Below, piece after piece: positions 21,516-32,248 of a stretch of DNA of 64,000 nt; within the stretch, counting starts at the first letter, position 1; every line of letters starts with the position of its first letter. Source of the DNA: Aphrocallistes beatrix (taxonomy: Eukaryota; Porifera; Hexactinellida; Sceptrulophora; Aphrocallistidae); assembly GCA_963281255.1 (NCBI GenBank), contig OY725489.1, positions 5,704,523-5,768,522 of the forward strand. The letters run 5' to 3'. Made by a program: the position numbers and the translations under genes. The notes under the pieces were generated by a model. It saw only the letters and a list, made by a program, of their open reading frames with translations, did not search any database and was not told the origin of the DNA.

Positions 21516-21655
21516 ACTCTAGAACTAGGTTTTCCAACCAGCAAATAAGTGTGTAATATTATCTATTGTATACTTTCTAGTAATTTACAGTGGTCTTAGA
21601 CACCCGCTTGTACTCTCCTCGATTTTTGAAATTTAGTGTGATACAATAACTAGTA

Positions 21656-21988
21656 CAGTACACCCTCGCTAATCCGAACAGCTCTGTGCCAATGATCGAA
21701 AAAATCGTTCGGATTAGTGAATTTGTTCCGATTAGTGAAATGACACTAATTCAATGGGGTATTGACTATAAAATAATTTGAATTGTTAGAATATTAAGGA
21801 TAATATTTGGTTATAATTGCTTCTTTAATGAGGTTTCTCAATCTGATTGAAGTGTATAATATTATAAAAGTTGATTTAAAGCATAGAGGCGAAAAGGATT
21901 ATATTTCGGGTGTTCGGATTGTAAGAATGAAGTGTTCGGATTAGCGAGGGTTCGGACTAGCGAGGTTCAGATTAGCGAGGGTGCACTG
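21656..21988. mobile_element. pogo-like MITE, 333 bp
   Basis: Ends CAGTACACCCTCGCTAATCC and the complement of CAGTGCACCCTCGCTAATCT, with TA on both sides. Inner words repeat the end motif (TTCGGATTAGTGAA, GGTTCGGACTAGCGAGG). A partial end of the same kind is near 46458-46490. Confidence 0.85.
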
Positions 21989-22289
21989 TAGTAAATAATT
22001 CGAATTTTTAAAAAAATTATTCAAGAAAGAAATTCTATATCACTTGTTCTATCTGATCTATCAAGTACGAATCAATGAATTCATATAGGCAAAAAATATC
22101 TAGAATTAAAAAATATTAATACTTTATTCGGGGCACATTTTAGTAGATGATTTGCTATTCTACGAAATATCCTTTCGGTGTCAAGATATAAGATGGCGTG
22201 AAGATTAAAATTATTTTTATTTAACTCGTAGTATTTCAATTCTCGATAATAATTTACATTATTGAAATAACTAATGCAATAAATAATAT

Positions 22290-22560
22290 AATTCCCAACC
22301 TGTGATTGCGTATCTCTTATCTGGCAATCGTGTGAAACACGTGGCTGTATTAGGATGGCTTTTGTCTTGCTACAGGTTTTGTTGGTTCTCTTGCATTTGC
22401 TCACTGCCAGTGTCAAGTCATGAACTACATATTTTACTGGACATAAGATTATGCGCTCATAGGGGAATGGAATGTGAATGTTATACATATAATGTGGCAG
22501 TCGAATTTAGCAAATTAAAATTCAAACAGCTGTGTTATAGGATCAAAAATTAAGTGAGCA
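22290..22560 (-). repeat. Repeat with conserved ends and variable middle
   Basis: On the minus strand it runs from GCTAAATTCGACTGCC to ACACAATCACAG-type sequence before GTTGG. The same two ends bound 24440-24740, while the middle differs. Here the minus strand is open for 135 codons (Cys- and Lys-rich, ending in IRDTQSQ before GTTGGG); the other copy has stops in that frame. It could be an exon family or a transposon remnant. Confidence 0.4.
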
Positions 22561-22624
22561 TGTAAACAATAATAACAAGAACCCCAGTTTGCCTTCACCT
22601 CTATCAAGCAGTCGCCAGGCAGGG

Positions 22625-22750
22625 GATACAGACAAATGACTACAAGACAACTGACTACAGGACAAATGGCTACAGACAAATGAGTACACAGACAAATGGG
22701 TACACGGACAAATGAGTACACGGACAAATGGGTACACGGACAAATGGGTA
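22625..22750. repeat. 16-bp tandem repeat
   Basis: About seven imperfect units of ACACGGACAAATGGGT. Adjacent short ORFs are simply translations of the array. Confidence 0.8.
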
Positions 22751-22759
22751 CATAAACTG

Positions 22760-23335
22760 TAAACTATCTTACAGTATTAGTTGTTGATAACATTGTATTT
22801 AATGCTGTTAAAGGATTACAAATATCAAGTGAGACTAATAGATTAGTAATTGCATGGGGAAAATGTGTGAAAGATTTAATTAAGTTAATTAGCTAAGCGT
22901 AAATCTGTGAGCAACTCCTTTCAAAAAGTCCATAGGGGATCGATGAACTATGTTTCAAACTTCTCAACTATCTTTTGGTTTCATTATGGCACCAAATTGT
23001 TTTGTCTATGTGTGTTTATGTGTAAATCAAACATGAAAATTCTTATTAATAGGAATCAGTATATATAATTGTTGAAATCGTACAGTATCCGACCTTATCT
23101 GCCGGTAAACAGGTCACACCTTTTGTCAAACTTCATTCTTCTTGCACTTTGGTATTCCCGTTATGGAGGAAAATAAATATAGGGAGACAGTCATCTCAAA
23201 AGTTGACCACTATACATAGTACAGTCGGCAAACTAAAATGGAACAATTCAAAATAAAACACTACTTTAACCATCTATTTTCATGTTATTGACATAGTATA
23301 AGAATTAATTTATTAATTAACCTGGCAATGCCTGT
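22760..23335. other. No gene recognised
   Basis: AT-rich sequence; no ORF, exon or repeat structure that I can support. Confidence 0.4.
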
Positions 23336-23532
23336 GGGGTCAAAGGTATAAATAGAAATGCCCCCATTTCATTTTCACTTTCAATTAACTTTCACTTTCA
23401 CTATAGACATGCAAGGGTTTTAATTAAAACCCTCACAGGACATGGAATGTTGAAATGAAAGTGAAAGGTAATTGAAAATGAACTGAAAGTGAAAGTGAAA
23501 GTGGGGTCATTTCTATTTATACCTTTGACCCC
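23336..23532. mobile_element. Fold-back MITE with ACTTTC arrays
   Basis: Perfect 25-bp inverted ends beginning GGGGTCAAAGGTATAAATAG. Inside, complementary CACTTTCA and TGAAAGTG arrays flank a central TTTTAATTAAAA palindrome, so the whole 197-bp unit can fold on itself. The target duplication is not clear. Confidence 0.7.
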
Positions 23533-23604
23533 AATGTCATCTAAGGGATATCATATATATATATCATATATATCATATATATTATTAATAACCCTTAGTA
23601 AGTA

Positions 23605-23720
23605 TAATATAAGTAATATAAAGATTCCAGAGCTCCGGAACTAGTTACGTAAATAAAGTAAAATATGCAAGAACACGAATCTTGATGATGATGATGATGA
23701 CATTGTTATGACTGGTAATC
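23605..23720 (+). repeat. Repeat paired with 25000-25090
   Basis: Shares CCAGAG, GAAACTAGTTACGTAAA, AAGTAAAATATGCA, GAACACGAATCTTGATGATG and ATCATGGAAACAAG with 25000-25090. The two copies bracket the 23.8-24.9 kb insertions. Confidence 0.55.
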
Positions 23721-23800
23721 ATGGAAACAAGCATGAGAAAAACGTTCGATCGCATTGTGCAACAATTGTGCACAGGCATTCGTGAGGCGACTAGTCCATC

Positions 23801-24136
23801 CAGAGTGGACCATGGGTCGCTGGGTCATGGGTCATGGGTCATGGGTCACTTGGGTCACATAAATCGCTGGGTCAGTTGGGTCATGGGTCACGACGTCTTG
23901 ACCCAGTGACCCAGTCACTGGGTCACTGGATTACAGGGTCATGGGTCACATGGGCCACATAAATCGATGGATCATCTCTGTAGTTTTAGAAGGTTATAAG
24001 AATAAATTAATTGATTAACACCATTTATTGTATGTGTTGTGTTAAACTAGTCTGGGTCACTGGGTCACGTACTGGGTCACTGGGTCATGGGTCACGCATA
24101 CAATGGGTCACTGTAAGTGACCCATGGTCCACTCTG
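23801..24136. mobile_element. hAT-type MITE built from GGGTCA repeats
   Basis: Perfect 18-bp inverted ends CAGAGTGGACCATGGGTC, flanked by the perfect 8-bp duplication AGTCCATC (23793-23800, 24137-24144). The interior is mostly tandem GGGTCA/CTGGGTCAC words in both orientations plus two ATAAATCG-containing spacers, so the end motif itself has been amplified inward. Confidence 0.88.
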
Positions 24137-24439
24137 AGTCCATCACCGGAGTCAACAAATAGACAGCTCAACTCGGGGACCATAAATCAGCTTTGTGGGT
24201 TGTGCCCGACCTACAAAAAAATCCTGCCGAGCCCTTATTTGAGAACTGAACTCCCTTTTTGACCCTTGACGTATGCCACTGTAGAATACAACAAACATTT
24301 CGGTTGTGTTCATGTATTAGGCTCATAAATATAATTACAGAAAGGTATCCCTCTGATTTAGCAGTATCTATATACCATATTATACGGAGATGGTCGTGTA
24401 ATACTTCTACATTACAGAAATAACTGAAAAATAAAGAGG

Positions 24440-24740
24440 AATTACCAACCTGTGATTGTGTATATCTTATCCGAGTCTATCCTCCTAATTGATAGATTTC
24501 AGCTTCATCACATGCCTCGTAACAGGATTGGGCCCCGTGTGATCTTTCCTACCTTGCGGTCTTTCCTACCACCAGTTTCCTATTTCTACCGATCTTCGCT
24601 TCGGTTATAAGAATATTTACTTGGGAGGGAGTGGAAAGTAAATATGTTAGGATAACGTCTGGAACTGGAAATATTTGGCAGTCGAATCTAGCAAACCAAA
24701 ACAGCTGTTGTAAATAAAAGATTCAGTGCACATATATATA
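24440..24740 (-). repeat. Second copy of the 22.3-kb repeat
   Basis: On the minus strand, GCTAGATTCGACTGCC at one end and ACACAATCACAG|GTTGGTAA at the other match 22290-22560. The middle is different in sequence and has in-frame stops. Confidence 0.4.
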
Positions 24741-24751
24741 ATATATACGTA

Positions 24752-24852
24752 CAGTAGAGTTCGCTTATTAGCAATTGCCTTATTAGCAAGATTCGCTTAT
24801 TAGCAAGTTTTTCTCGAGCAAAACCCAACTTGCTAATAAGCGAACTCTACTG
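24752..24852. mobile_element. Hairpin MITE, 101 bp
   Basis: Inverted ends CAGTAGAGTTCGCTTATTAG, TA on both sides. Internal direct copies of CGCTTATTAGCAA make it nearly a pure hairpin. Confidence 0.85.
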
Positions 24853-25261
24853 TACATGACAAATCATACAAAATGGGAAAATGTTTAGATAGAGAACAGA
24901 ACATAAAATAATGATCATTTTTTCGATATTTAGTGAAATTGTTGAGCTTATTCAGCAAACTTGCATTTATATATTGCTGCCTATTCGGACATTCCAGAGT
25001 TTTGAAACTAGTTACGTAAACAAAGTAAAATATGCATGAACACGAATCTTGATGATGATATACATTGTTATGACAACTCAAATCATGGAAACAAGTATGA
25101 TACTTGAGTAGAGCAATTTACGAAGTAAGCTGCGTAGATTATTTACACTCACTTAATTAATTAAAACGCCACTGCTTTTATTGGATGTATGTCTGGATGG
25201 AGATTGCATGATAAAGCTGGAAGCAAACTGGGATAATCAATTAATCGTCGCAAATATAGAT

Positions 25262-26402
25262 CCGTGTAACCGGTTGCTACGTATTAGGCATTAAAATTAA
25301 TAACAAAAAAGATAGTTTAGTCTAAAAATAGATATATTACATCTATAGAACATGTCTAAATTTAGCAACACTCATACACAGACACACAACGTACAATTAC
25401 AACTGCAAATGGATAGCTATTAAATAGAGATAAATACGATAAATGTGCTCTAATTACAAAGTAAAATAATCAAAGTCATCCTACAAAATAAATCTGAAAA
25501 TGTCTAATAAAATGTTGGGAAAAATGAGTACATATCAACGTGCATGTAACATCTTCCCTAGTGAAGATATCCAGTTCGTGCCAGGAAAGTTGCGAATTGG
25601 GGAGTGCAATCAGAACATAATAATTGAGAAGAGAGCCGGCCAAAAGAATATTCACTTGTGCAGAGACGTCATCGAACACATCTGGAGTGGAGGCGAGAGT
25701 AAACAGCTCCAGCTTACATTTCGAACAGAACGAAATACTTTGACTACCCATATCTGCCGTAGACGCCATCATTCTGATTATTGGCTGGACATCTTCGCGT
25801 CCTACACTGATGAACAATTCATGCAAGAATTTGGATGTGACCAGTTTCATGCATACAAAGAGCATGTTAAACAATATGGTAAAGCTTTCCGGTGGAATCC
25901 ACCGAAGCTAACATTCGAGCGCAAAGGGAAGAAAAATTCAAGCAACAGTATTTGCCAGCAGATAAAATGCTCGACTATCCACAATTAGAGATACTCACTT
26001 ACTTGGAGTAGATTTTGTATGTATGTCACAATCATGTGATTCATTGCTATTACTTTACAACTATTAGTACAGTATAACTATTATTATAATAAAGTACTTG
26101 TTGATAAATTAGTAATAATATCACTAGACGTACATAATACCATTTGTCTGCTTCATATATTATTATATTGGATCTATGATCCTATGTAATATTGTAGCAC
26201 AGTTCTAAAATGAGTGCTGGAGTCTGGCCTGGCGCTAGTGGTATCAGCACAGACCTGAGTATAAAAGACACCACTAATTTCCCTTTCATAAGAAATAAAA
26301 TATTCTATTGATTGCAGATAGAAGATAATTGATGAAATACTACATGCGATAAAAAACATTTTTGGGTAAAACTTTCAAAGTCAATTTACGTATACGGAAG
26401 CG
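25262..26402 (+). mobile_element. TTAA-target Kolobok-like element, copy A (3' end)
   Basis: Shares sequence with copies B and C from about 25262 on. It ends in TACGTATACGGAAGCG followed by TTAA (26403-26406). That end is the inverted repeat of the left ends of B and C (TTAACGCTTCCGTATAC). Everything between ORF1's 3' region and the terminus, including the transposase, is missing. The target is visible: the sequence beyond TTAA (AAGTTTTCATTATT) continues a repeat that is uninterrupted at 47776, where TTTAAAAGTTTTC occurs. The left end is not found. Confidence 0.8.
25500..26012 (+). pseudogene. ORF1 of the TTAA element, copy A, frameshifted
   Basis: Begins MSNKMLGKMSTYQRACNIF and runs 140 residues like copies B and C, with GECNQNIIIEKRAG, HLCRDVIEHIW and HHSDYWLDIFASYTDEQF. 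Two extra bases near 25920 then shift the frame, giving an aberrant tail to about 25987. The intact copy-C end reads LEILTYLGVDYV. It has no domain I recognise. His/Trp-rich, it is probably an accessory protein of the element, since it sits 5' of the transposase in copy C. Confidence 0.7.
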
Positions 26403-26406
26403 TTAA

Positions 26407-27110
26407 AAGTTTTCATTATTTTCTCCTGAAATTTTTTGTAGAAACTATTCTCGATGAGTTATCTGCAAAAATACACTTTCTGGGAGCCCAAGAAGTAAGA
26501 GAAAATTTTTTTCTCCCAAATGACCTAATTTATAGAGGACATTCAAGGAAACTTCAATGCCTTATGCCTCTTTTACTCAATTATTGATTGTTACACAAAA
26601 TGTTTGAATAAAGAAAACAATAGGAATAGAATTTTCAATTTTAACCAAAATAATTTTTTCTTTCAAATTTCGTTTATACAAAATTTAGAGGCAGATTTTC
26701 GTAAGGAAAAATATTTTAACTTTTTTCTAAAGTAGAATGTCAAAAATCTGTCTCTATCAATTTGTTCTACGTGACGAGATCTTTCTAAAACCGTCGAGTT
26801 TTTAACTCTACGACCTTTGTAACTAGAGATTCCTCCTTTGTAAAATTGATTTTTTTTGAGTGCTAAAAACGGCTACAAACAATTTTCTTCGGAAAGCCTT
26901 GATTTCCATTTGTTTTACGGTATTCTGATAATAGATAACATCAAAACATCCTCAATCAACAACTTATAGTAGTACTTAACTTCAAAATATGACATATCAA
27001 ATATTTTTACATCATAACACCTTCAAAGGTGTGAAAAAGTTGACAGTTATTACTGGGGGCCCAAAATGACCATGTCCGATAGTTTCCGCCGAAATCCCAT
27101 ACCTATAACA
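26407..27110. repeat. Composite repeat, first copy
   Basis: Aligns with 47776-48400 over AAGTTTTCATTATTT, GAAACTATTCTCGATGAG, AGAGGCAGATTTTCGTAAGG, TTCTACGTGACGAGATC and more. No coding sequence recognised. Confidence 0.75.
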
Positions 27111-27114
27111 TTAT

Positions 27115-27375
27115 TTGACTATGCCAGGTCGTTATTTTAAAACTGAATTCGTACTCAGCACTAAATTTCCAGCATTTGATATATATATTGACCATATTTG
27201 GAAATATTTTTGGTTGCCTTTTCCTAGCAACGGTCAGGAATTTAAAAAATTCCTGGCCGTTGCTAGGCACGGTCAAGCAAAAATGTTTCCAAATATGGTC
27301 AATATATATATCAAATTGCTTGAAATCTAGTGCTGAGCATGAATTCAGCATTAAAAAGATGATCTGGCACTGTTA
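27115..27375. repeat. Long hairpin repeat, copy 1
   Basis: Near-palindrome with arms over 100 bp. Left arm: CTCAGCACTAAATTTCCAGC, then TTGATATATATATTGACCAT. The centre is GGTCAGGAATTTAAAAAATTCCTGGCC. The arms reverse back through GGTCAATATATATATCAAAT to AGTGCTGAGC. Other copies lie at 31560-32690 (split by two insertions) and 48787-49070. Confidence 0.85.
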
Positions 27376-28299
27376 AAAGAAGTTAGAGCTGTGGGACATT
27401 TCGCATTTAAAATGTGTCGTTTTTAGAGCGACACCAGGTGATACAAGTTGCTCAAAGTGTCGAAATATTGGGGCTGGTGTTATAAAAATCGGGATTATTG
27501 TTTAGAATCCCTATAAGGATCTAAAAATGATAAAAAAGCAATTTGGGCACATTTTTTATAAAAAACAAGTTTCGCATGGGAAACACCAACCATAATTATC
27601 AAGGATCGGACAATCGAAACTAATGTTTCGGCATGGAGATATCGTAAATTATGTTCACTGTATTTCAATTGATTATGACTATCTTTATTTACAAAATGCT
27701 TATATGGCGACTCTTGCGATAATAACACAGCGTTTTCAGTGGAGAATGCTTCACATTTAGACCGATTTAGCAGCATTTTGGGTATGAGATATGACTCAGG
27801 GTGTCGAACGAGACATTTACTCACATGGATGTAGCGTTTTTAGATGAGGAAATAGAGCCCCAAAACAAATCTTTAAGTTAGCCTTAGAAATCTTTAAGTT
27901 AGCCCCATTGATGCTCGAACGTAAAATCAAATTCTCCATTTAATTTTTTTGTTTCTTCTAATTCGAATTTTAAAACTTATCATACGATTTAAATATTTCT
28001 GATTTATTTCTCAAACTATAGATATGGTTTTAACTTTACAACGTTTTTATTATATAATACAATGCTACATATGGTTAATTGCGGAAACGGGCTGTCGATT
28101 GGAGAAACCGCAGTTCAATTTGGGAGATTATTAATAAGAGGAGAAATGCGTCCCATTTGCATTTATAGAGTCGATTTTAAAATAATGTATATTTGATTGT
28201 ATACAATACTCTTATGAATGTGAATAATTATTCAAAATGCTTTAATAGTCTTCTCTCATCTTTTATTTACAAATTTGGGTAGTGTTTTTAGTAATGGTA
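27376..28299. other. Composite repeat remainder, no gene
   Basis: Contains a TAGAGCGACACCAGGTGATACAAG run, complementary in sense to the ACCACCTGGTGTCGC run at 48730. A degenerate GGAGAAAC/CAATT word repeat lies near 28085-28130 and continues past the mariner at 29640-29820. No ORF is supported. Confidence 0.45.
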
Positions 28300-29634
28300 C
28301 TAAGGGCGGTCAGAAAGTTCTAATCAGTGTCTATTAATCATTCTTATCTAACAATAATGCATTTAACGTTTACACTTATAGTTAGCTTAGTATTTGGACA
28401 ACTGATATCTTTTTACAGAATCAAAATCCGTTGAAAATTATTTGTATACCACCAGTCTATATTTGTGTCACTCGAGCCACCGTTGAATATCATGGCCACA
28501 AAACCACCAAATTGCGATTATGAGCAAAGGGCCTTTATCAAGATAAGGTCATTACTAGGCGATACCAATACTCAGATCCAAATCGATCTCAGGAAGGTTT
28601 ATGGGGACGATACTCTTTCAGATTCCACTATCAGGAGATGGAGCCTACTCTTTAGGGAAGGGCGGCAATATGTTGACGATGACCCACGCTCAGGACGGCC
28701 AACTACAGCAACCACCCAGACGAATATTGAAAAAATCAAAGAAATAATAAATGAAGACCCTCATATTACGCTTAGTTCAATAGCTCTTCGTGTCGATATC
28801 TCAAAAGGAAAAGTTCATGAGATTATTCACAACCATCTTGGAATGAGAAAACCTTGCGCCCGATGGATCCCTCACAACTTGACTGCAAGCCAAAAAAGGA
28901 CCCGAGTTGAAATTGCAAAAAAACACCTCCAGACTTATAAGAATTGCCGACCTGATAGATTATATAATATCTGCATGGGCGATGAGACTTGGATCTACTT
29001 TTGCGAACCTCAAAGAAAGGAGGCAAATAAAATGTGGGTGGAAATAGGGGGGACTCCCCAGTAGTAGCCCGTCCGAACCGCTTTGCTCCGAAGGTAATGT
29101 ACTCCATTTTTTTTTACGGGTATGGTCCAGTGTGTCAGATGGCTGTTCCCAAAGGGCAGAGCATTACAGATAACTACTATGCTACTCAAGTACTAACAGA
29201 AGTAAATAACTTCTATTTAAAGAGGAGGCCTAAGTGTGGAGCAAAGGGGATTCGGCTTTTACACGATAATGCTCGCCCCACAAAACAAAGCTGGTCAAAG
29301 AGAAAATCAATGATGTGGGAATGATAGAGCTGGAACATCCACCCTATAGTCCAGATCTATCACCTTGCGATTTCTGGATATTCGATGGCTTGAAAAATAT
29401 CTTTCTGGCAAGGAATTCGAATCAAGAATGTTACTTGGCCGAACAATTCAATGGTACCTTATGGACATACCTATTGAGGAGTATAAAAAAACGTTTCAAG
29501 TGTGGCTAGAGAGATTACAATTGGTAATTGATAATAACGGCGAGTATTTCGAATATTTAGATGTTTAAAACCTTGTTTGAATTTGATTATTTCATAATTA
29601 CTTCATGTGATTAGAACTTTCTGACCGCCCTTAG
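28300..29634 (+). mobile_element. mariner transposon
   Basis: Perfect 27-bp inverted ends beginning CTAAGGGCGGTCAGAAAGTT, TA on both sides, 1335 bp. Perfect ends suggest a young insertion. The word repeat on both sides (28100, 29650) shows the target was continuous before. Confidence 0.95.
28492..29568 (+). pseudogene. mariner transposase, three frame breaks
   Basis: The ATG at 28492 gives MATKPPNCDYEQRAFIKIRS, an N-terminal HTH region followed by GRPTTATT. The first catalytic Asp is in CMGDETWIY near 28980. The frame breaks near 29055. The second Asp is in LLHDNARPT near 29260; another break lies near 29290. The third Asp is in YSPDLSPCDFWIF near 29350-29385, 34 residues after the second as in DD34D mariners. 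The last break is near 29400, and the C-terminus LVIDNNGEYFEYL ends at 29568. All landmark residues survive but no full-length product is possible. Confidence 0.92.
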
Positions 29635-30167
29635 TAGGTACATTAAAGAAGCAGACAGTTGAGATACGACCGTTATATTGGAGAAACAGAGGTTCAGCTG
29701 CGGAAATAGATGTTGTATTGCGCAAGTGGACAGCCTTTTGGCGAAATGGACACTCAATTGAGGACATAAATGTTCTATTAGGGGATTGATATGTGCAAAG
29801 GACACCCAATTGGAAGAAAGCATCGAAGGGAAAGAAGCTAGATTTTGCACCTTGAAAGCGGCTGGAAATCCCATTTATGCTATATTTATTCTAAAATTAA
29901 TTTGGGTAATTTATTTGTGTTTTGTACCAAAAGAGATGAAATACGTCCCATCTTCATTTTGTTGAGTCTATTTATTTGTAATGGAGAATTTAATTGTACA
30001 ATGTACTTTATGATACTCTTCTCGATGTTAAGGTTGGCCTTTCCTATGGGCATTTTGTTTTTATCAAAAATTTGCCAAAGACCTTTTTAATCATTTTTAG
30101 ATCCCTAATGGGGTTCTAAACATTAATTTAGATTTTTAGAATTTCAATGCTAATATTTCGCCACTTA
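29635..30167. repeat. Composite repeat, stretch before the Tc1
   Basis: 30040-30167 aligns with 48575-48719 and 49188-49327 (AAGGTTGGCCTTTCCTAT, CCTTTTTAATCATTTTTAGA, AATATTTCGCCACTTA). 29640-29830 is a degenerate word repeat with GGACA and CAATTG elements. No gene. Confidence 0.65.
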
Positions 30168-31492
30168 CAGGATGTATCAAAAGTGCTGTCGTATATCCAA
30201 TCCTATTTTCAGTTTGAATTTAATCAGCGCCCATATACTTAACGTATTTGTTTGCTATTATTCTATTATTTTAAAGTATTGTGGCTAGTTCTCAGCACAT
30301 ATTTCAATTATTTTCTCTCTTCTTGTCGATTTTCCCCAACTTTTGTATTTTTTCATTATTTTCAGAAAATGGATGTCAATGACCATGGTATTGAAGTTCG
30401 TAGTAAAGCCATTGGGATGCTTAAGGCCGGTTTGACAATGAAAATAGTCGCGGAAAAACTCGATGTTTCGCTTAGATCGGTTCAGAGATGGTCTCGTCGG
30501 GATATACTAGGCAAGTCTATGGAAACATTGCCCAGAAACGGACGCCCAAAAATCCTCTCTCGCAAAACTTTGGGGAAAAGAGGGAAGTCTACAAGGACAA
30601 TAGCGCGTAATTTAGTCAATTCAGGTTACACAGCATCTCATTCAACTGTTCATCGCTATTTGAGAAATTCAATCAATGTTTACCCATACAAGAGGCAACA
30701 GATCCCCCGTCTTACAGAGAAAATGAAGCAAAATCGACTCAATTTTGCTCTAAAACACAAGAACTGGACTGTAACAGATTGGCAGAAGGTTCTATGGTCA
30801 GATGAATCGCCCTTTCAACTATTTGCACCACCAAACCGGCAGAACGATAGGGTATGGTCACATAGTTCGATCGATGTTCAGCCTTTCAAAAGGGTCAAGT
30901 TTCCGGCGAAAATTCAGGTTTGGGGCATGATGTCGCATAGGGTACTGTCAGAGCTCCATATTATTCCTCAAAAACAGAGTATAAATGGAGAGTATTATCG
31001 TGAGAACATCTTGAAACTCACTTGCATGAATGCAGTCAACCGAACATCAGATTCTGGTACAATTCTGGAACGAGCTATGCTTGAAAACATGTCTCAAGCC
31101 ACTTTTATGCAGGATGGTGCTCCAGCGCACACGGCCAAGCTAACCCAGGTTTGGTGCTCAGAGAATTTACCAAGGTATTGGGCGAAGGCTGACTGGCCAG
31201 GTAACTCTCCGGACCTGAACCCCATTGAAAATTTGTGGGCTATACTTGGAGAAAATCTCAGTAAACTCCCTGAAGTCTGCACGCTAAATGCCCTCGTAGA
31301 TAATTTGAAAAAGGAGTGGGCACGGGTTGAACCTACGATCTTCAAAATTTAATAAATGATATGCTTAATCGCATTAGTGAAGTAATTAATAGATCTGGAG
31401 ATTACATTGGTAAATAAAATAGAATCGTCTACATTGAATAAACGAGCATAAATGTAAATTTTATAATACGACAGCACTTATGATACACCCTG
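30168..31492 (+). mobile_element. Tc1-like transposon 1
   Basis: 28-bp ends CAGGATGTATCAAAAGTGCT on the left and the complement of CAGGGTGTATCATAAGTGCT on the right, TA on both sides, 1325 bp. The empty site is present twice in the window: CCACTTAGAGCCACTT at 48714 and TCACTTAGAGCCACTT at 49320 read straight through where this copy has CCACTTA, element, TAGAGCCACTT. Confidence 0.96.
30369..31417 (+). pseudogene. Tc1 transposase with one frameshift at the C-terminus
   Basis: The start MDVNDHGIEVRSKAIGMLKA lies just after the leader. Paired HTH follows (MKIVAEKLDVSLRSVQRWSR), then RNGRPKIL. The first catalytic Asp is in LWSDESPFQLF, the second in FMQDGAPAHT and the Glu in NSPDLNPIENLWAI: a DD34E transposase. 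An extra base near 31338 ends the frame at 31352. The expected tail, ending SGDYIGK at 31417, is in the next frame. All catalytic residues precede the break, so the truncated 328-residue product loses only about 22 C-terminal residues. Confidence 0.93.
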
Positions 31493-31647
31493 TAGAGCCA
31501 CTTGTACCTACCACCTGGTGGAGACCAAAAAAGGACACATTTTTGCACCGAAATGTCTCATATCCATAACTTCTTTGAACCATGTCAGATCATCATTTTA
31601 ATGCTAAATTCGTCCTCAGCACTAAATTTCCAGCAATTTGATATATA

Positions 31648-32126
31648 CACTAACCGAACAAAGGTATTTATTTGTCCACTATATTCTTCCCCATACAAAT
31701 AGTACTAAATTGATCTTTTCATGAAGGGAAAAGTATTCAAACTCTAAGAGTTATTGAGTCTGATTTAAGATTCGAAATCTTAACATTCGAATTAGTAATA
31801 TTTGTAGATTTCTAACAAATGCCTCAACCCAATGAGTAAAATTATCAACCTGTGGCACAAGGGGTAGTACATCACCATCAGGTATAGTGATAAAAGGGAA
31901 ATATATGGCACAAGGTGGCAGTGATTGATAATTTGAAATAATTGGGAATTAGTAATTGATTAGAAATATCCTACAAAAACTAACTCGAATGCAAAGATTT
32001 CGAATTTGAACCCCGATTAGTTGTATCACTCACCGTTTCAGAGTTTTTATCTTTATGAATAGACCCATTTTAGTTTCAAATGCACGTAAGATAATGAAGT
32101 GTGCAAATACTTTTGTCCGGGTAGTG
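31648..32126. mobile_element. Tc1/mariner-type MITE, 479 bp
   Basis: Ends CACTAACCGAACAAAGGTAT and the complement of CACTACCCGGACAAAAGTAT, TA on both sides, sitting in a TATATA run of the hairpin. Relatives: 13317-13645, 45886-46050 (right part only), 63238-63620 (left part). Confidence 0.85.
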
Positions 32127-32248
32127 TATATTGGACACATTTGGAGAAATTCTTTGGCTGCGGGTTCCTGGCAACGGCCAGGAATGTGAAAAAATTCCTG
32201 GCCGTTGCTATGCACGGACATCCAAAAATCTCCAAATATGGTCAATAT

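Noticed and set aside
21030..21544. Minus-strand ORFs of 75-120 codons opposite the KRBA2-type integrase
   Set aside because: Antisense shadows; the plus-strand protein has recognisable zinc and CXC motifs.
22543..22743. Minus-strand ORFs of 66-70 codons rich in repeated CVYPFV-like words
   Set aside because: They are translations of the 16-bp tandem array.
23721..24262. Plus-strand ORFs across the GGGTCA region
   Set aside because: They read through the MITE's satellite interior; period-6 repeats stay open by composition.
25476..25874. A 132-codon minus-strand ORF seen in copies A and C
   Set aside because: Antisense of ORF1. Its presence in both copies follows from their nucleotide identity. 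ORF1 has the better start and is present in the same place in all three.
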